Source: Microthrixaceae bacterium
Lineage (GTDB): Bacteria > Actinomycetota > Acidimicrobiia > Acidimicrobiales > Microtrichaceae
Assembly (NCBI GenBank): GCA_020637215.1
Contig: JACJWI010000003.1
Coordinates: forward strand, 310,001-374,000
Reading direction: 5' to 3'
Length of the DNA: 64,000 bases
Shown here one piece after another: positions 23,962 through 30,850 of this stretch (the first letter of the stretch is position 1; each line of letters opens with the position of its first letter). The position numbers and the translations under genes were made by a program. The notes beneath the pieces were generated by a model. That model made no database searches. It was not told the origin of the DNA and was given only the letters and a program-made list of their open reading frames with translations.

Positions 23962-25230
23962 TCAGGGCGTCGTCGGCCGTCCGGCATCGTTCCCGTAGAC
24001 CGGGAACCCGGCGCACAGCTCGGCCACCTCGGATCGGACCGCCGCGATCTCCGCGGTGTCACCGACGTCGCGCAGCACCCGGGTGATCAGCTCGGCGATC
24101 GTGACCATCTCGGTCTCCCCCATGCCCTGGGTCGTGACCGCCGGGGTGCCGATGCGCAGGCCGGAGGTCACGAACGGCGACCGGGGATCGTCCGGGACGG
24201 TGTTCTTGTTCAGGGTGATCCCCGCGTCGTCGAGGGCGTTCTGCGCGTCCTTGCCGGTGAGGTCGGCGTCGAAGGTGCGCAGGTCGATCAGCATCAGGTG
24301 GTTCTCGGTCCCTCCGGAGACCAAGCGGAACCCCCGCTCGCCGAGCGCTCCGGCCAGAGCCACGGCGTTGGCGACGATCTGACGGGCGTAGTCGCCGAAC
24401 TCCGCCGTGGCCGCCTCGCGGAACGCGACCGCCTTGCCGGCGACCACGTGCTCGAGCGGTCCGCCCTGCAGACCGGGGAAGATCGCCTTGTCGATCGCCG
24501 CGGCGTGCTCGGCGCGCGACACGATGCAGCCGCCCCGGGGTCCCCGCAGCGTCTTGTGGGTGGTGAAGGTGACCACGTCCGCGTACGGAACCGGGTTGGG
24601 GTGGGCGCTGCCGGCGATGAGCCCGGCGATGTGCGCGGCGTCGAACAGGAACAGGGCGCCGACCTCATCGCAGATCTCCCGGATCGGGGCGGGGTCGATG
24701 ATGCGGGGGTACGCGGTGGCGCCGGCCACGATCATCTTCGGCCGGTGCGTCCGGGCCAGGTCGCGCAGCTGGTCCAGGTCGAGGCGCTCGTCGCTCGGGG
24801 TCAGCCCGTAGGACACGAAGTCGTAGAAGCGACCCGAGATGTTGACCGGCGACCCGTGGGTGAGGTGCCCGCCGTGGTCCAGGCTCAGGCCGAGCACGGT
24901 GTCGCCGGCCTCGAGCAGGGCCAGGTAGACGCCGAGGTTGGCGTTGGCGCCGGAGTGGGGCTGCACGTTGGCGGCCTCGGCGCCGAAGAGCTCGCACACC
25001 CGCTGGCGGGCCAGGTCCTCGATCTGGTCGACGACCTGGTTGCCGCCGTAGTAGCGCTTGGTCGGGTATCCCTCGGAGTACTTGTTGGTGAGGACCGACC
25101 CGACCGCGTCCATGACCGCGGGAGAGGTGAAGTTCTCCGACGCGATCAGCTGCAACCCGGTGTTCTGGCGGTCGACCTCGCGGTCGATCATGTCGAAGAT
25201 CTCGGTGTCGGGCTGCGTGGGCCAGGGCAT
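23962..25230 (-). CDS. glyA: Serine hydroxymethyltransferase
   Basis: A 422-residue PLP enzyme that interconverts serine and glycine with transfer of a one-carbon unit to tetrahydrofolate. It shows GLQLIASENFTSPAV, DAAHIAGLIAGSAHPNP and the PLP-lysine motif TTHKTLRGPRGG. Length is normal. It converges with the glycosyltransferase (6 bases between stops) and follows rpiB by 58 bases. I saw no glycine riboswitch in the short leader. Confidence 0.96.
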   Translation of the reverse strand: MPWPTQPDTEIFDMIDREVDRQNTGLQLIASENFTSPAVMDAVGSVLTNKYSEGYPTKRYYGGNQVVDQIEDLARQRVCELFGAEAANVQPHSGANANLGVYLALLEAGDTVLGLSLDHGGHLTHGSPVNISGRFYDFVSYGLTPSDERLDLDQLRDLARTHRPKMIVAGATAYPRIIDPAPIREICDEVGALFLFDAAHIAGLIAGSAHPNPVPYADVVTFTTHKTLRGPRGGCIVSRAEHAAAIDKAIFPGLQGGPLEHVVAGKAVAFREAATAEFGDYARQIVANAVALAGALGERGFRLVSGGTENHLMLIDLRTFDADLTGKDAQNALDDAGITLNKNTVPDDPRSPFVTSGLRIGTPAVTTQGMGETEMVTIAELITRVLRDVGDTAEIAAVRSEVAELCAGFPVYGNDAGRPTTP

Positions 25231-25288
25231 GGGGGCGTCGTTCCTGTTCTGTTGTGTCGGGGGGATTGGGGGGGTTCGGTCGACCGGG

Positions 25289-25741
25289 TCAGGCGAGTCC
25301 GGCGTCCAGCTCGGAGATCTTGGCCACTCGGCCGGCGTGGCGGCCACCCTGGAACTCGGCGTCCAGCCAGGCGTCGAGCGCGTCGCGGGCGACCTCCTCT
25401 CCGGTGAGGCGCTCGCCGATGCAGATCACGTTGGCATCGTTGTGCTCACGGGCCAGGCGGGCCGACGTCTGGTCGTGAACGGTCGCGGCCCGGATGCCCG
25501 GCACCTTGTTGGCGGCGATGGCGATGCCGATGCCGGACCCGCACACGCACAGACCCAGGTCCGCGTCGCCGCCCGCCACCGCCCTGCCGACCGCGGCGCC
25601 GAAGTCGGGGTAGTCGACCCGGTCGGTGCCGTGCGTGCCCAGATCGATCACCTCGTAGCCCCGATCGGCAAGGTGACCGCCGAGCGCGTCCTTGAGGTGC
25701 ACCCCGGCGTGGTCGGCGCCGATCGCGATCCGCTCGGTCAC
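25289..25741 (-). CDS. rpiB: Ribose-5-phosphate isomerase B
   Basis: A 150-residue RpiB/LacA-family isomerase interconverting ribose 5-phosphate and ribulose 5-phosphate. Motifs include GADHAGVHLK, DLGTHGTDRVDYPDF and the catalytic-cysteine region CVCGSGIGIAIAANKVPG. GTG 25741 overlaps the stop of the preceding gene by 4 bases, so the two are coupled. It is cotranscribed towards glyA. Confidence 0.93.
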   Translation of the reverse strand: MTERIAIGADHAGVHLKDALGGHLADRGYEVIDLGTHGTDRVDYPDFGAAVGRAVAGGDADLGLCVCGSGIGIAIAANKVPGIRAATVHDQTSARLAREHNDANVICIGERLTGEEVARDALDAWLDAEFQGGRHAGRVAKISELDAGLA

Positions 25742-26160
25742 GATGTGGCCTCGGAGCGCTCGAGCCGCTCCCGCAGCACGGTCATGACCCGTTCGGACGC
25801 CTTGGGCATCTCGTCGAGCAGGGTCCGGAACTCACGTGTCCCGAAGCGGAGCAGCTTCATCGGTGTGTCGGCCACGACCGTGGCTGTGCGCGGGCGATGG
25901 TCGATCAGCGCCATCTCCCCCACCATCGACCCCGGACCGGAGCTGGCGACGTGCTCGCCCCGGACGTACACGCTGGCCTGACCCTCGACGATCACGTAGC
26001 ACTGCGTGCCAGGGTCGCCCTGGTCGACCAGGACGGTGCCGGCGGTGGCCTCCATCTGCTGGGAGAGGTCGACGACCCGATGCAGGTCGTCGTTCGAGAA
26101 CCCCTCGAAGAACGGTACCGACGACAGCCAGGCGACGTCGTCGGTGCTCTTTCTGGTCAT
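25738..26160 (-). CDS. Cyclic nucleotide-binding domain protein
   Basis: A 140-residue protein that is essentially one cNMP-binding domain: VPFFEGFSNDDL start, GDPGTQCYVIVEGQASVYV beta-roll and the phosphate-binding cassette region GSMVGEMALIDHRPRTATVVA. There is no DNA-binding or catalytic domain, so it may sense a nucleotide and act through protein contacts. ATG 26160 has GAGGGA five bases upstream. It is translationally coupled to rpiB, suggesting a link to sugar-phosphate metabolism that is inferred from position only. Confidence 0.85.
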   Translation of the reverse strand: MTRKSTDDVAWLSSVPFFEGFSNDDLHRVVDLSQQMEATAGTVLVDQGDPGTQCYVIVEGQASVYVRGEHVASSGPGSMVGEMALIDHRPRTATVVADTPMKLLRFGTREFRTLLDEMPKASERVMTVLRERLERSEATS

Positions 26161-26185
26161 GGTCTTCCCTCGTTGCGGACGGGTG

Positions 26186-26219
26186 CGGGCACTGCGAACA
26201 CTCGGGCACTGCGAACACT
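26186..26219. repeat. Perfect 17-bp direct repeat in a divergent promoter region
   Basis: CGGGCACTGCGAACACT occurs twice head to tail (26186-26202, 26203-26219) in the 122-base gap between the divergent cNMP-binding and alcohol dehydrogenase genes. Candidate binding sites for a regulator, or a slippage duplication. Confidence 0.6.
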
Positions 26220-26282
26220 ACTGTCGGGTCGGCGTGCACGTCGGGGCCGATCGCCGCCGACCCGTCCACACCAGGGGGAACG

Positions 26283-27320
26283 ATGAGAGCAGTCGTCATG
26301 CGCGACGGGGCGCTGGTGGTCGACGAGGTATCGCTGCCGGCGCTGCAACCCGGCCAGGTCCGCGCCGAGGTGCTGGCGTGCGGGATCTGCGGATCCGATC
26401 TGCACGCCCTGCACCACGCGGATCGCATGGTGGAGATGTCGGAGCTGACCGCCGAGCCCGGCGGGATCGCGCCCCGGATGATGGACCCGTCCCGTGACGT
26501 GGTGATGGGCCACGAGTTCACCGCACGCGTGCTCGAGGTCGGCCCCAACGTCGGCAACTGCACGCCAGGCGACGTGGTCGTGTCGCTGCCGGTGGTCATG
26601 GACGCCGGCGGCATCCACGCCGTCGGGTACTCCAACGACTACCCGGGCGGCTACGGCCAGCAGATCGTCCTGTCGGACATGTTGACCATGAAGGTGCCCG
26701 ACGGGCTCGACCCCGAGCTCGCGGCGCTGACCGAACCGATGGCGGTCGGTCTGCACGCGGTCGAGATGAGCCGCGTGTCGCCCCGTCACGCCGCGGTGGT
26801 GCTCGGTTGCGGTCCGGTGGGCCTCGCCGTGGTCGCGGCGCTGGCCCTGGCCGGGGTAGAGACGATCGTCGCCGCCGACTTCTCGCCCGCCCGGCGGGCG
26901 CTGGCCGCCACCATGGGCGCCACCGAGGTCGTCGACCCGTCGGTGGAGGGGGCGGTCGCCGCGTGGCGTCGCGTCGAGGGCCGCAAACCGTTGGTGATCT
27001 TCGAGGCGGTCGGGGTCGAGGGGATGCTCGACGCGGCGATGGTCGACGCGCCGCGGGGCTCGCAGATCCTGGTCGTCGGGGTGTGCATGGTCCCGGACCG
27101 GATCCGCCCCATGGTCGCGGTCGGCAAGGAGCTGAACCTGCAGTTCGTGCTCGGCTACGACCCGCTGCAGTTCCAGACGACGCTGAACCGCATCGCCGAG
27201 GGCTCCCTCGACGTGTCCCCGATGATCACCGGCCGGGTCGACCTCGACGGTGTGGCCCAGGCGTTCAGTGCGCTCGGGGACCCCGAGGCCCACGCCAAGA
27301 TCCTCGTCGTCCCCTCCTGA
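26283..27320 (+). CDS. Zinc-type alcohol dehydrogenase family protein
   Basis: A 345-residue medium-chain dehydrogenase/reductase. The catalytic zinc residues appear in ACGICGSDLH and GHEFTA, and the nucleotide fold carries GCGPVGLAVVAALALAG. The structural-zinc four-cysteine loop is absent; a segment with PRMMDPSRDV fills that region. It would oxidise an alcohol or polyol, or reduce an aldehyde, with NAD(P); the substrate is unknown. ATG 26283 follows AGGGGGAA. A 56-bp palindrome follows the stop. Confidence 0.88.
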   Translation: MRAVVMRDGALVVDEVSLPALQPGQVRAEVLACGICGSDLHALHHADRMVEMSELTAEPGGIAPRMMDPSRDVVMGHEFTARVLEVGPNVGNCTPGDVVVSLPVVMDAGGIHAVGYSNDYPGGYGQQIVLSDMLTMKVPDGLDPELAALTEPMAVGLHAVEMSRVSPRHAAVVLGCGPVGLAVVAALALAGVETIVAADFSPARRALAATMGATEVVDPSVEGAVAAWRRVEGRKPLVIFEAVGVEGMLDAAMVDAPRGSQILVVGVCMVPDRIRPMVAVGKELNLQFVLGYDPLQFQTTLNRIAEGSLDVSPMITGRVDLDGVAQAFSALGDPEAHAKILVVPS

Positions 27321-27335
27321 CCCACCCCGCCCTGA

Positions 27336-27391
27336 CCCGTTCTGTTCGGCGGTTCACAACGTCGACGTTGTGAACCGCCGAACAGAACGGG
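27336..27391. repeat. Perfect 56-bp palindrome (family B)
   Basis: 28 + 28 bases with no mismatch and no loop, centred on GTCGAC (27361-27366); arms contain TTCTGTTCGGCGGTTCACAA. It separates the convergent alcohol dehydrogenase and prmC genes and supplies the last codons and the stop of prmC. As RNA it would be a very strong hairpin that could end transcription from both sides. Confidence 0.9.
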
Positions 27392-28295
27392 GGTGGCGGG
27401 CGACGAGGGCGCGGTCGCGGCCGGTCAGGTCCTGGGCCAGGAACACCTCGTCGAAGTGCTCGCCCGCCAACTCGACCGCGGCGGCCCCCTGCTCGGGTGA
27501 CAGCTCGCAGACCACGACGCCGTCGGGAACGAGCCACCCGGGCGCCTCGGCCAGGATCACGCGCAGGTCGTCGAGTCCGTCGGCCCCCGCGAACAGCGCA
27601 CCGGCCGGCTCCCACTCGGCGACCGACGGCGACAGGTCCGCGTTCGCGGCCACGTACGGCGGGTTCGACACGACCAGGTCGACGGTTCCTCCCAGCTCCT
27701 CGGGCAGCGCGTCGAACCACTCGCCGTGGGCGATGCGCACCCGGGCACCGGCCCGACCCACGCCGGCCAGGTTCGCCCGCGCCACCTCGAGCGCGTCGGT
27801 CGAGGCATCGGTGGCCCACACCGCGGTGCGCACCCGTTCGGTGGCGACGGCCAGGGCGATCGCTCCCGATCCGGTGCCGAGGTCGACCACCGTCGTCGGC
27901 CGGTCCCTCCCTCCGATGCGGTCGAGCTCGGCCAGGGCCACCTCGACCACCTGCTCGGTCTCGGGTCGGGGGATGAGCACCCGCCGGTCGACCATGAGGT
28001 CGAGGTGCCGGAACGGCCAGTGCCCCAGCACGTACTGCAGCGGCTCGCCGGTCGCGCGGCGCGCCACCATCGCGTCGAGGTGTGCGACGCCGCGGCGGGT
28101 GGCCCGCCCCGACAGGTGCAGCACCAGCTCGGCATCGGCAACGCCCAACGCCTCGGCGGTGATGCGCGCCGCGTCCGTCGCGGGATCGGAACCGTCGCCG
28201 GGATCGCGGCTGCGCAGGGTGGCGATCGCCCCCTCGAGCAGCTCCCGCCAGGTGACGGTGCTGGTCTCATCCTCGTCGCTGGAGCCCCCGCTCAC
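27354..28295 (-). CDS. prmC: Peptide chain release factor N5-glutamine methyltransferase
   Basis: A 313-residue SAM-dependent enzyme that methylates the GGQ glutamine of release factors. The N-terminal helical domain, the PRPETE segment, the SAM motif VVDLGTGSGAIAL and the catalytic SNPPYVA are all present. GTG 28295 overlaps the prfA stop by 4 bases, the usual prfA-prmC coupling. Oddly, the last 11 residues (SVRRFTTSTL region) and the TGA stop are encoded by the left part of a 56-bp palindrome; the family core ends at about GRDRALVARH, so the insertion seems to have replaced the native end. Confidence 0.94.
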   Translation of the reverse strand: MSGGSSDEDETSTVTWRELLEGAIATLRSRDPGDGSDPATDAARITAEALGVADAELVLHLSGRATRRGVAHLDAMVARRATGEPLQYVLGHWPFRHLDLMVDRRVLIPRPETEQVVEVALAELDRIGGRDRPTTVVDLGTGSGAIALAVATERVRTAVWATDASTDALEVARANLAGVGRAGARVRIAHGEWFDALPEELGGTVDLVVSNPPYVAANADLSPSVAEWEPAGALFAGADGLDDLRVILAEAPGWLVPDGVVVCELSPEQGAAAVELAGEHFDEVFLAQDLTGRDRALVARHPRSVRRFTTSTL

Positions 28296-29371
28296 GTCAG
28301 CTCCGCCAGCCGGCGGGCCTGCTCGTCGGCCACGAGGGCGTCGCTGACGGTCCCGAGCTCGCCGGCCAGCACCTTGTCGAGGTTGTAGACGGTGAGGCCG
28401 ATCCGGTGGTCGGTGACCCGGTTCTCCTTGAAGTTGTAGGTCCGGACCTTCTCGCTGCGTCCGCCGCCGCCGATCTGGGCCCGCTTCTGGCCCGACGCCT
28501 CGGCCATCGCCTTGTCCTGCTCCATCTGCAGCAGCCGGGCCCGCAGCACCCGAAGGGCCTTGGCCCGGTTCTGGATCTGGCTCTTCTCGTCCTGCATCGA
28601 CACCACCAGACCGGTCGGCCGGTGCGTGATGCGCACCGCCGAGTCGGTGGTGTTGACCGACTGACCGCCCGGTCCCGACGAGCGGAACACGTCGATCTGC
28701 AGGTCGTTCGGGTCGATGTCGACATCGACCTCGTCGGCCTCGGGCAGCACCACGACGGTGGCCGACGAGGTGTGGATGCGGCCCTGCGACTCGGTGACGG
28801 GCACCCGCTGCACCCGGTGCGGACCGGCCTCGAACTTCATGCGGGTCCACACGCCGTCGCCGGCGACCCGCAGCACCGCCTCGCTGACCCCGCCGAGGTC
28901 CGACGGCGACGCCGACAGCACCTCGACGGTCCAGCCCTGGCGCTCGGCGAAGCCCCGGTACATCTCCATCAGGTCCCGGGCGAAGAGGTTGGCCTCCTCT
29001 CCCCCCTCGGCCCCGCGCAGCTCGACGATCACGTCGCGGTCGTCGTTGGGGTCGCGCGGCAGCAGAAGGACCCGCAGTTCCTGCTCCAGCCGTTCGATCG
29101 ACTCCCGTGCTGCGGTGGCCTCGGCCCGCCACGCCTCACGCTCATCGCCGCTCGACGCGGCCAGCAGCTCCTCGGCCGCGGCCAGGTCGTCGGTCGCGGT
29201 CCGCAACGCCACCGCGGTCTCGACCACTGGCTGAAGCGCCCGGTACCGGCGCGACATCTCGGTGTAGCGGCGGTGGTCCGCGACCACCTCGGGATCGGCC
29301 AGACGGGCCTCGGTGTCGGCCAGCTCCCGCTCGAGCCCGGCCGCCCGGGAGAGCAGCGACCCGTCGGTCAC
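28292..29371 (-). CDS. prfA: Peptide chain release factor 1
   Basis: A 359-residue class I release factor reading UAA and UAG. The codon-recognition tripeptide is PVT in RVPVTESQGRIHTS, the RF1-type PxT motif, and the peptidyl-hydrolysis motif is GPGGQSVN. Length is normal. GTG 29371 overlaps the stop of an unknown gene by 4 bases, and its own stop overlaps prmC, so three genes are coupled. Confidence 0.96.
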   Translation of the reverse strand: MTDGSLLSRAAGLERELADTEARLADPEVVADHRRYTEMSRRYRALQPVVETAVALRTATDDLAAAEELLAASSGDEREAWRAEATAARESIERLEQELRVLLLPRDPNDDRDVIVELRGAEGGEEANLFARDLMEMYRGFAERQGWTVEVLSASPSDLGGVSEAVLRVAGDGVWTRMKFEAGPHRVQRVPVTESQGRIHTSSATVVVLPEADEVDVDIDPNDLQIDVFRSSGPGGQSVNTTDSAVRITHRPTGLVVSMQDEKSQIQNRAKALRVLRARLLQMEQDKAMAEASGQKRAQIGGGGRSEKVRTYNFKENRVTDHRIGLTVYNLDKVLAGELGTVSDALVADEQARRLAELT

Positions 29372-30384
29372 GACTGCTCCCACGGCGCCGGGACGGCCAC
29401 GACCTCCGCCGGCGACACCAGGGCGGCGGCGAGGCGGTCGAGGGTGGGGATCCGGTCCCGCTCGGGTACCGCCAGCACCAGCCGGGCCGACGGGTCGACC
29501 CAGGCCCGGGTGTCGGCGGCGACGGGCACGAAGGCCAGGTCGGCCCCGGTCGAGCACACCACCACGACGGGTCCGCCCGCGGCATCGATCCCGACCGCGG
29601 CTGCCGGCGACGCCTCCCGGACGCTGTCGCGACGGACCGTGGTCTCGGTCGGCTGGAGTCGGGTCGCGCCCACGAGGGCCGGGTCCTCGAGGATCGAGCA
29701 GCGCAGCCAGCGCTCCCGACCCAGACGCGACAGCGGATGGGTGCCGGCCCCCGGGACGCGCTCGCGGCGGACCATCTCGACGGAGCGGGCCAGCGTGGTC
29801 GTCGGCGGCTCGCCGTGGTGCATCGCCGCGACGGCGTCACGGTCGAAGCGGCCGACCCCGGCCTCGAGGTGCAGCTCGCCGTCACCACCGGACTCGACGG
29901 GCCAGGTGACCAGGCGGGCGACCTCGAGCCCGAGGACCTCACCGCGCACGACGCCGTCCTCGACCACGACCTCCAGCCCGGCGTCGGTCAGGGCCGTGAA
30001 GAGATCGGCGACGGCCCCGTCCGAAGGGTCGGGGACGTCGAGCCGCTCGGGGAACGGGGCGGGCGGCACCGGGACGGAACCGGCCCCCTGCACCGACCGC
30101 ACCTGCACCGGGACCGCGAACCACCCGGCCATCCGGGCGACGTCGCCGCCCAGGTCGTCGGTGAACAACACCAGCTCCGCCGCACCCTGACGCAGCGTCC
30201 AGGCCAACGCTCCGGCCAGCGACGCCGGATCGGCCACCTCCGACAGGAGGTACGCGGTCGCTCCGTCGATAGCGGCGGCGTTGGTGCCCAGCGAGACCAC
30301 CTCGGGCGACGCGCCGGTGAGGTCGCGCACCAGGGCGCCGAGCTGCGCCCGCCGAAGCCGGGCCCCTTGTTCGTCGCTCAGCAC
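29368..30384 (-). CDS. Unknown protein coupled to prfA
   Basis: A 338-residue protein I do not recognise. It looks soluble and alpha/beta, with segments such as AAELVLFTDDLGGDVARMAGWF near residue 70-90 and a C-terminal strand-rich part (GGPVVVVCSTGADLAFVPV). No catalytic motif, signal peptide or membrane helix is visible. Its position between rpmE and prfA, with a 4-base overlap to prfA, puts it in the translation-termination operon; a role there is inference. Start GTG 30384. Confidence 0.75.
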   Translation of the reverse strand: MLSDEQGARLRRAQLGALVRDLTGASPEVVSLGTNAAAIDGATAYLLSEVADPASLAGALAWTLRQGAAELVLFTDDLGGDVARMAGWFAVPVQVRSVQGAGSVPVPPAPFPERLDVPDPSDGAVADLFTALTDAGLEVVVEDGVVRGEVLGLEVARLVTWPVESGGDGELHLEAGVGRFDRDAVAAMHHGEPPTTTLARSVEMVRRERVPGAGTHPLSRLGRERWLRCSILEDPALVGATRLQPTETTVRRDSVREASPAAAVGIDAAGGPVVVVCSTGADLAFVPVAADTRAWVDPSARLVLAVPERDRIPTLDRLAAALVSPAEVVAVPAPWEQS

Positions 30385-30418
30385 GACGGCTTCACCGCTC
30401 GGCGACCGAGCGGCGCGG

Positions 30419-30706
30419 TCACTCCCCCGCGTCGGCGGGGGCGTCGGCCTTGGCGGCCTTGCGGCGCTTGCCGTAGCGGCGCTCGAAGCGCTCGACGCGA
30501 CCGGCGGTGTCGACGATCTTCATCTGACCGGTGAAGAACGGGTGGGTGAAGGCCGAGATCTCCACCTTGGCGAGGGGGTACTCGTTGCCGTCATCCCACG
30601 TGACCGTCTCGGTGGTCTCGATGGTCGAACGGGTCAGGAACTTGTCGCCCGAGGACGTGTCCTGGAACACGACGTAGCGGTAGTTCGGGTGGATTCCGGG
30701 CTTCAT
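30419..30706 (-). CDS. rpmE: 50S ribosomal protein L31, cysteine-free form
   Basis: A 95-residue L31 with the signatures KPGIHPNYRYVVF, STIETTETV, HPFFTGQMKIVDTAGRVERFERRYG. It has no cysteine at all, so it is a zinc-independent (C-minus) form resembling type B proteins. A Lys/Ala-rich tail follows. It lies between rho and the unknown prfA-linked gene. With zinc-binding L31 absent here, ribosome zinc storage through L31 would need a paralogue elsewhere. Confidence 0.93.
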   Translation of the reverse strand: MKPGIHPNYRYVVFQDTSSGDKFLTRSTIETTETVTWDDGNEYPLAKVEISAFTHPFFTGQMKIVDTAGRVERFERRYGKRRKAAKADAPADAGE

Positions 30707-30724
30707 GGTCTCAGTGCTCCGTGT

Positions 30725-30749
30725 GGGTCCCGGTTTCCGTGCGGGACCC
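30725..30749 (-). promoter_or_regulatory. Hairpin in the rpmE leader
   Basis: Perfect 8-base arms GGGTCCCG and CGGGACCC with a 9-base loop, about 20 bases before the rpmE ATG. It could be a leader control element of L31 or part of a terminator after rho. Confidence 0.4.
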
Positions 30750-30800
30750 CGTTGAGGGGACGGATCAGTATGGCTTCTGGGCCGGGGCGTCGGCCACCCT

Positions 30801-30850
30801 GGTGCTCTCCTAACCGGGCACCCCTGGTGCTCTCCTAACCGGGCACCCCT
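30801..30850. repeat. 25-bp tandem duplication across the rho stop
   Basis: Two exact 25-base copies (30801-30825, 30826-30850) plus a 5-base partial third copy. The right copy contains the end of rho, including its TAG; the left copy repeats that sequence just after it. Each unit can fold through GGCACC/GGTGCC-type arms. Confidence 0.8.

Noticed and set aside
25231..25288. Glycine riboswitch before glyA
   Set aside because: The gap is 58 bases, G-rich, and lacks the conserved glycine aptamer elements.
27336..27391. Integrase attachment site
   Set aside because: A perfect palindrome next to no tRNA, integrase or second copy in the window does not fit an att site.
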